Source of the DNA: Verrucomicrobiota bacterium
GTDB taxonomy: Bacteria > Verrucomicrobiota > Verrucomicrobiia > Verrucomicrobiales > Verrucomicrobiaceae
NCBI GenBank assembly: GCA_023429545.1
Contig: JAEYUU010000154.1
Span: forward strand, 1 to 11,643
DNA: 11,643 nt
Direction: 5' to 3'
The notes beneath the pieces were generated by a model. That model did no database searches, had not been told where the DNA came from, and worked only from the letters and a program-made list of their open reading frames with translations. Positions within the stretch are counted from its first letter, which is position 1. Every line of letters begins with the position of its first letter. Positions 7,956 through 11,643 of the stretch are shown here, one piece after another. The translations under genes and the position numbers were made by a program.

Positions 7956-8840
7956 CTAGATCAAGCTGGCAGGGTCGGTTTTGGCGTTGTTTTCCCGATG
8001 TTCATCGATCACTTCAGGGGAGACGCCGTTTTCATCCAGCGCCGGATCATTGCCGTCTTCGATTTCGTGCCGCCACTTCCGGGAAACCCAGGGACGCACG
8101 AGGCCATAAGCCAGATAGCTCACGAAGAGCACGGAGGGCATCCACTGCCAGTAGGCGACCGTGAGTGCGAGGACGATGATGCTGATGAGCAACCAGTGGA
8201 AGGAACGACGGGCGCGGAGGTTGAGCGACTTGAAGCTAGGGTACTCGATCTTGCTCACCATGAGGTAGGAGAGCAGGACCATGAGGAAGGGCAGGGCGTA
8301 CTTCCAGCGGCCGATCTCGCGGTTGTTCCCGTCCAGCCACAGCAGCATGAGGGTGAGGGAAACGATGACGCCTGCCGCCGCAGGGATGGGACAGCCACGG
8401 AAGGACGTGGAGGCCTTCTTGTCTTTCTGAGGCATCGCGGCGAGGCAGTTGAACCGCGCGAGACGCATGGCGCCGCAGACAAGGTAGATGCAGGCGATGA
8501 GCCAGCCGAGACCGCGTGAGGTCTGCTCAAACTCCGCCAGCACGATGTCATGCACCAGCAGGGCCGGCGCGATGCCGAAGCTCACGATATCTGCCAGGGA
8601 ATCGAACTCACGACCGAAATCAGAACTCTGGCCGCTGATGCGCGCGAGTCTGCCATCGAGGAGGTCGAACACACAGGCGGCCAGGATGAACCCGATGGCC
8701 CAGAGGTAGCGAGTGTGATCGTCCTCATTCTGAAAGCGTCCCACGATGTGTAGAATCGCCATGAACCCGCTCAGCAGGTTGCCGGCGGTCATCAGGTTGG
8801 GCAGCACATAAATGCGCGGTTCGCGTTCGCGATCAGACAT
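7956..8840 (-). CDS. pssA: CDP-diacylglycerol-serine O-phosphatidyltransferase
   Basis: Integral membrane enzyme that joins CDP-diacylglycerol and L-serine to make phosphatidylserine, the precursor of phosphatidylethanolamine. From ATG 8840 (294 aa) the full CDP-alcohol phosphotransferase signature is present: D59-x2-D62-G63-x2-A66-R67-x8-G76-x3-D80-x3-D84. PNLMTAGNLLSGF (14-26) before it and RLARFN (126-131) after it are typical of the bacterial PssA branch related to the Bacillus enzyme, as opposed to the E. coli PLD-type enzyme. Several hydrophobic helices follow (about 112-124, 155-169, 183-196, 217-231, 235-247) and the C-terminal 45 residues are polar and acidic. An in-frame ATG at 8876 would add 12 residues; I prefer 8840 because the family-like sequence starts there. 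It is probably first in a two-gene operon with the GT81-like gene and is divergent from the Fe-S genes. Confidence 0.9.
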   Translation of the reverse strand: MSDREREPRIYVLPNLMTAGNLLSGFMAILHIVGRFQNEDDHTRYLWAIGFILAACVFDLLDGRLARISGQSSDFGREFDSLADIVSFGIAPALLVHDIVLAEFEQTSRGLGWLIACIYLVCGAMRLARFNCLAAMPQKDKKASTSFRGCPIPAAAGVIVSLTLMLLWLDGNNREIGRWKYALPFLMVLLSYLMVSKIEYPSFKSLNLRARRSFHWLLISIIVLALTVAYWQWMPSVLFVSYLAYGLVRPWVSRKWRHEIEDGNDPALDENGVSPEVIDEHRENNAKTDPASLI

Positions 8841-8899
8841 CTCAAGAGTGTAATCGCATTCCAGAGGGTTGCGCATCTTTTTTCCGGGCGGCGAAGCGG

Positions 8900-8929
8900 T
8901 TGACCCTGACTCCGCAGAGCGTACTCTGC
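8900..8929 (+). promoter_or_regulatory. Possible promoter with overlapping inverted repeat
   Basis: In the gap between pssA and the rhodanese-like gene, TTGACC (8900-8905) is a good -35 match. With 16-nt spacing it faces TACTCT (8922-8927), a poor -10. A perfect inverted repeat, GCAGAG (8914-8919) and CTCTGC (8924-8929) around CGTA, overlaps the -10 and ends 8 nt before ATG 8938. If this promoter is real, transcription would start within a few bases of the ATG, giving a nearly leaderless mRNA, which fits the lack of a Shine-Dalgarno. The repeat could be an operator. Evidence is weak and by eye. Confidence 0.3.
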
Positions 8930-8937
8930 CGGTTCAG

Positions 8938-9504
8938 ATGACTGCCACCGCCGACACCCTTCCGCCGCTCACGGGGGATACGACCATGGGAGAACTGCTC
9001 CAGCTCTATCCCGGAGCCCAGCGCGCCCTCTTTTCCCGGTACCATATTGGCGGCTGCCGGAGCTGCGGCTTCCAGCCCGCCGAGACGCTGGCCCAGGTAT
9101 GCGAACGGAATGAAAATATTCCCGTGGCGGAGGCAGTGGCGCACATCCAGGAGAGCTACCATGCGGACTCGAGCCTGCAGATTTCCCCCGCTGCCTTCGC
9201 AAAGCTGCGGAACGAGCGGACGGATGTGAAGGTGCTGGACGTGCGGACGCGTGAGGAGCACGAGGCGGTGGCCATCCCCGGCTCGGAGCTCGTGACGCAG
9301 GATCTGGTGCAGGAGGTGTTCTCCTCCTGGGACAAGGCGGCTCCGCTCATCATCTATGATCACACCGGGGATCGCGCGATGGATGCCACGGCCTATTTCC
9401 TGGGTCATGGATTTTCCGAGGCGAAGTGTCTCGCGGGTGGCATTGACGCGTATTCCATAGAGGTGGACCCGTCCCTGCCGCGCTACCGCGTGGAACTGGA
9501 ATAG
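8938..9504 (+). CDS. DUF1858-like plus rhodanese-like protein, catalytic Cys lost
   Basis: 188 aa from ATG 8938, predicted soluble and cytoplasmic. Residues 14-70 (TMGELLQLYPGAQRALF, then C40-R-S-C43 and ETLAQVCERN) resemble the small redox-disulfide domains DUF1858/ScdA_N. Residues 96-185 are a rhodanese fold: VKVLDVRTREEHEAVAIPGS, LIIYDHTGDRAMDA, FLGHGF and CLAGGIDAY. In active rhodaneses the loop reads C-x4-R; here it is D141-H-T-G-D-R146, so the sulfur-carrying Cys is Asp and normal sulfurtransferase activity is not expected. C40, C43, C55 and C164 remain. The frame is open back to a TTG at 8869, but the first 23 residues look unrelated, so ATG 8938 is chosen. It lies 38 nt before the IscU-like gene and is likely co-transcribed. 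A role as an Fe-S or sulfur-handling accessory protein is inferred from context. Confidence 0.8.
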   Translation: MTATADTLPPLTGDTTMGELLQLYPGAQRALFSRYHIGGCRSCGFQPAETLAQVCERNENIPVAEAVAHIQESYHADSSLQISPAAFAKLRNERTDVKVLDVRTREEHEAVAIPGSELVTQDLVQEVFSSWDKAAPLIIYDHTGDRAMDATAYFLGHGFSEAKCLAGGIDAYSIEVDPSLPRYRVELE

Positions 9505-9542
9505 CCTTCTGCCATTCCCCATTTCTTTTCCCTGATTACCAA

Positions 9543-10055
9543 ATGAACGAAGACGCACTCCAGCAGGCCATCGCCAATCCGCAGAACCTTGGCGAGATGA
9601 AGGATGCGGATGCCGTGGGCACCGTGGGCAGTCCGGACTGCGGCGACATGGTGCGCATGTGGATCAAGTACAAGGAGAAGGATGGCAGGAAGGTGATCGA
9701 CAAGGCGAGCTTCCAGAGCTTCGGCTGCCAGACCGCGATCGCGGTGGCGAGCATGGCCACGCAACTCATCCAGGGGAAGACTCGTGAGGAGGCACTCGAC
9801 CTGAGCGCCGCCGAGCTTTCCGCTCCGCTGGGGCCGCTGCCGCCCATGAAGATTCACTGCGGCCAGATGGTGGAAGGCGCCCTCAAAGCCGCGCTCGATG
9901 CCGAAAACGCTGAACGAAGCGGCGCTCCGGTGAAGCCTGATCTGGAAGGCCTGCCCACGCCACCTAAGGCTGCGACCTTGCACGACGCGCTGGCGAATGC
10001 AGGAAAGCTGGCCGGGAAGATCAAAATCGTCACCCTGCCGCCCTCTCAATCCTAA
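9543..10055 (+). CDS. IscU/NifU-like Fe-S cluster scaffold protein
   Basis: 170-aa scaffold of the IscU/NifU N-terminal family, on which [2Fe-2S] clusters are built before transfer. The ligand set matches IscU: C33-G-D35 (SPDCGD), C62 (FGCQTAIA), and H105-C106 (IHCGQ). L99-P-P-M-K103 occupies the place of the LPPVK motif by which IscU binds HscA, with Val changed to Met. The first about 120 residues align with standard IscU; about 45 further residues (126-170), rich in Pro, Ala and Lys, form an extension I do not recognise. It is neither a NifU [2Fe-2S] ferredoxin domain nor a Nfu domain, as it has no Cys. No Shine-Dalgarno is seen before the ATG. The gene lies 38 nt after the rhodanese-like gene and 44 nt before sufT. 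No cysteine desulfurase or HscA/HscB gene is in view. SufU is less likely because its usual insert is missing. Confidence 0.88.
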   Translation: MNEDALQQAIANPQNLGEMKDADAVGTVGSPDCGDMVRMWIKYKEKDGRKVIDKASFQSFGCQTAIAVASMATQLIQGKTREEALDLSAAELSAPLGPLPPMKIHCGQMVEGALKAALDAENAERSGAPVKPDLEGLPTPPKAATLHDALANAGKLAGKIKIVTLPPSQS

Positions 10056-10099
10056 GCTTCCTTTTTGCTTGTAACCGTTCTTTCCATTTCCATCACGAC

Positions 10100-10660
10100 A
10101 TGCATTCCGACACGACCCTCACCCGCGAAGTAGAAGCCATCCAGATTCCCAGTGGTGACACCGTCACGCTGCCTGCCGGCACCCGTGTGATCATCACCCA
10201 GGCGCTGGGCGGAACCTATACGGTGGCTACCGACCACGGGCTGGCGCGCATCCAGTCCAAGGACGTGGACGCTCTGGGCATCGACGCTGCGGAGGAGCAG
10301 AAGAAGGCGGAGGTGAATTCCTCCTCGAACATCCCCGAAGATGCCAGCGATCTCGAGATGCAGGTGTGGCACCAGCTTCGCAATGTGTATGACCCTGAGA
10401 TTCCCGTGAACATTGTGGACCTCGGCCTGGTGTACGGGTGTGAGGTGAGCCAGGATGGAGAAGGCAAGCACAAGGCCACGGTGAAGATGACGCTCACCGC
10501 ACCCGGCTGCGGCATGGGGCCGACGATTGCCGCGGATGCGCAGGCGCGCATCATGACCATCGAGGAGATGGATGACGCCGCGGTGGAACTCGTCTGGGAG
10601 CCCGCGTGGAACCAGACCATGATCAGTGAAGAGGGGAAGATGAAGCTGGGGATGATTTGA
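10100..10660 (+). CDS. sufT: SufT, MIP18/DUF59 Fe-S assembly factor
   Basis: 186-aa cytoplasmic protein of the SufT type, which helps mature Fe-S proteins in SUF-dependent bacteria. Residues 11-60 form the N-terminal module usual for long SufT proteins (SGDTVTLPAGTRVIITQALG). Residues 84-175 are the MIP18/DUF59 domain: LEMQVWHQLRNVYDPEIPVN, then IVDLGLVY (105-112), VKMTLTAPGCGMG with the conserved C137, and the closing VELVWEPAWNQTMIS. Length matches the family. It is the last of three Fe-S genes with gaps of only 38 and 44 nt, so probably one transcript. The start has no Shine-Dalgarno, but ATG 10100 begins at the family-like N-terminus. The product ends in GKMKLGMI, and 199 nt without a gene then precede purT. 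The call is firm by motif and neighbours. Confidence 0.92.
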   Translation: MHSDTTLTREVEAIQIPSGDTVTLPAGTRVIITQALGGTYTVATDHGLARIQSKDVDALGIDAAEEQKKAEVNSSSNIPEDASDLEMQVWHQLRNVYDPEIPVNIVDLGLVYGCEVSQDGEGKHKATVKMTLTAPGCGMGPTIAADAQARIMTIEEMDDAAVELVWEPAWNQTMISEEGKMKLGMI

Positions 10661-10681
10661 AGAGATCGAGAGGATAGTTGG

Positions 10682-10859
10682 TGCCCCCCAGCCCCGACTT
10701 CTCCCTTGCTTGAAACACCGTTGCTCCAAAGCGCTTCGCGCAAGGTGGTACCTCAGGGGGGCATTACTCCGGAAGCGTGTGATTGATTGGGCTGGTTGGG
10801 GCTTCAACCATGCGGCACCCTCTTGCGCACTGTCCCCAGCCCGCTAAAGGACAGGGACC
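10682..10859 (+). promoter_or_regulatory. purT leader with several possible RNA stems
   Basis: The 199 nt before purT hold several complementary pairs: TGCCCCCC (10682-10689) with GGGGGGCA (10756-10763); CCTTGC (10704-10709) with GCAAGG (10740-10745); TGGTTG (10793-10798) with CAACCA (10805-10810); GGGCTGG (10789-10795) with CCAGCCC (10836-10842); and CTGTCC (10830-10835) with GGACAG (10849-10854). The last pair covers most of the purT Shine-Dalgarno (AAAGGA, 10846-10851). The third and fourth pairs exclude each other, and the fourth uses the loop of the fifth, which would make a pseudoknot. No T-run is present. This could be a cis-regulatory leader, but GC-rich DNA makes short stems common by chance, and I match it to no known riboswitch class. 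Confidence 0.35.
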
Positions 10860-11643
10860 ATGTCCTCCCAGCCTCAGTCCACTGCATCCATCGGCACGCC
10901 GCTCTCTCCTTCCGCCACCAAAGTGCTTTTCCTCGGCTCGGGGGAGCTGGGCAAGGAGGTGGTGATTGAGCTCCAGCGCTTCGGTTGTGAGGTTATCGCG
11001 GTGGACTCGTATCCAAATGCGCCGGCGATGCAGGTGGCGCACCGCTCGCATGTGATCTCCATGCTGGATGGGGATGCCTTGCGTCGCGTGATTCAAGAGG
11101 AGAAACCGCATCTCGTCGTTCCTGAGGTGGAAGCCATCGCCACCGATGTGCTGGTGGAACTGGAGGCCCAGGGGCAGAGAGTCATTCCCACCGCGCTGGC
11201 GGCCAAGCTGACCATGAACCGCGAGGGCATCCGCACGCTGGCGGCGGAGACGCTGGGGCTGCGCTGCTCCAGCTACAAGTTTGCCGCGACCGAGGAGGAG
11301 TTCCGCGCGGCGGTACTCGAGATTGGCATCCCCTGTGTGGTGAAGCCCATCATGAGCAGCTCCGGCAAGGGGCAGAGCGTGGTGCGCAGCGAGGCGGACA
11401 TCCCCAAGTCATGGAAGTACGCCCAGGAAGGCGGACGCGCGGGCAAGGGCAAGGTCATCGTGGAGGGCATGGTGGACTTCGACTATGAGATCACGATGCT
11501 CACCGTGCGTCATGCGGGCGGCACCTCATTCTGCGCGCCGATCGGGCACCTGCAGATCGATGGCGACTATCGCGAGAGCTGGCAGCCGCAGCCCATGACG
11601 AAGGCGGCGCTGGAGGAGAGCGCACGCATCGCGGGTGCCATCA
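10860..11643 (+). CDS. purT: Formate-dependent GAR transformylase PurT, 3' end cut off
   Basis: 261 residues of an expected about 390-400 are visible; the frame runs off the window edge. PurT uses formate and ATP to formylate 5'-phosphoribosylglycinamide, step three of purine synthesis, without folate. It is an ATP-grasp enzyme of the cytoplasm. Marks: [20 protein letters not shown] (12-31), the N-terminal nucleotide-binding-like turn that binds substrate; [11 protein letters not shown] (56-66); PEVEAIATD (88-96); [14 protein letters not shown] (117-130); the ATP-grasp loop [12 protein letters not shown] (162-173); [18 protein letters not shown] (186-203); and GDYRESWQP (235-243). Similarity to the E. 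coli enzyme as I recall it is high throughout. The first 10 residues are a short extra tail. AAAGGA (10846-10851), 8 nt before the ATG, fixes the start. It is separated from sufT by a long leader, so likely controlled apart from it. Confidence 0.95.
   Translation, partial: MSSQPQSTASIGTPLSPSATKVLFLGSGELGKEVVIELQRFGCEVIAVDSYPNAPAMQVAHRSHVISMLDGDALRRVIQEEKPHLVVPEVEAIATDVLVELEAQGQRVIPTALAAKLTMNREGIRTLAAETLGLRCSSYKFAATEEEFRAAVLEIGIPCVVKPIMSSSGKGQSVVRSEADIPKSWKYAQEGGRAGKGKVIVEGMVDFDYEITMLTVRHAGGTSFCAPIGHLQIDGDYRESWQPQPMTKAALEESARIAGAI

Noticed and set aside
10742..10751. AAGGTGGTACC in the purT leader, resembling the T-box antiterminator core
   Set aside because: GGTACC is a palindrome that occurs often by chance. 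There is no Stem I, specifier loop or following antiterminator/terminator pair, and purT is not a usual T-box target.

Overview
The window looks like a chromosomal segment of a GC-rich member of the Verrucomicrobiota, or a close relative in the PVC superphylum. The main evidence is the tandem pair of a DUF1549/DUF1553 protein and a DUF1501 protein, which is a hallmark of Planctomycetes and Verrucomicrobia. An unusually long enolase-superfamily enzyme of a kind I associate with the same phyla supports this, and so do several genes that start without a visible Shine-Dalgarno sequence. No rRNA, tRNA, CRISPR array, insertion sequence or phage gene is visible, and the base composition looks even throughout, so this reads as core or lineage-typical DNA and not as an island.

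Layout from left to right: (1) the 3' end of an EamA/DMT-type membrane transporter gene (1-444, +). (2) An enolase-superfamily (muconate-lactonizing type) enzyme (552-1961, +). (3) A probable two-gene operon: a secreted SHD1-DUF1549-DUF1553 protein with a CxxCH haem-type motif (2085-4334, +) and a Tat-signal DUF1501 protein (4414-5691, +). A 13-bp GC hairpin lies between the two genes and a textbook intrinsic terminator follows them (5725-5755). (4) An exported chalcone-isomerase-like protein (5936-6505, +). (5) Two genes on the minus strand: CDP-diacylglycerol-serine phosphatidyltransferase (pssA, 8840-7956) followed 46 nt later by a GT81-type glucosyl-3-phosphoglycerate synthase (7909-6677). 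(6) Diverging from pssA, a compact Fe-S assembly cluster on the plus strand: a rhodanese-like protein whose catalytic Cys is replaced by Asp (8938-9504), an IscU/NifU-like scaffold (9543-10055) and SufT (10100-10660). (7) A 199-nt leader with several complementary segments, then the 5' two thirds of purT (10860 to window end).

Functional links. The DUF1549 and DUF1501 proteins are probably exported by different routes (Sec and Tat) and work together outside the cytoplasm in an unknown role. pssA and the glycosyltransferase would link membrane phospholipid synthesis with the compatible solute glucosylglycerate. The three Fe-S genes most likely supply or adapt cluster transfer within a SUF-type pathway whose other parts lie elsewhere. 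The least explained elements are the DUF pair with its intercistronic hairpin, the Cys-less rhodanese with an N-terminal CxxC domain, and the purT leader, where pairing could hide the ribosome binding site. All structure claims were made by eye without folding software.
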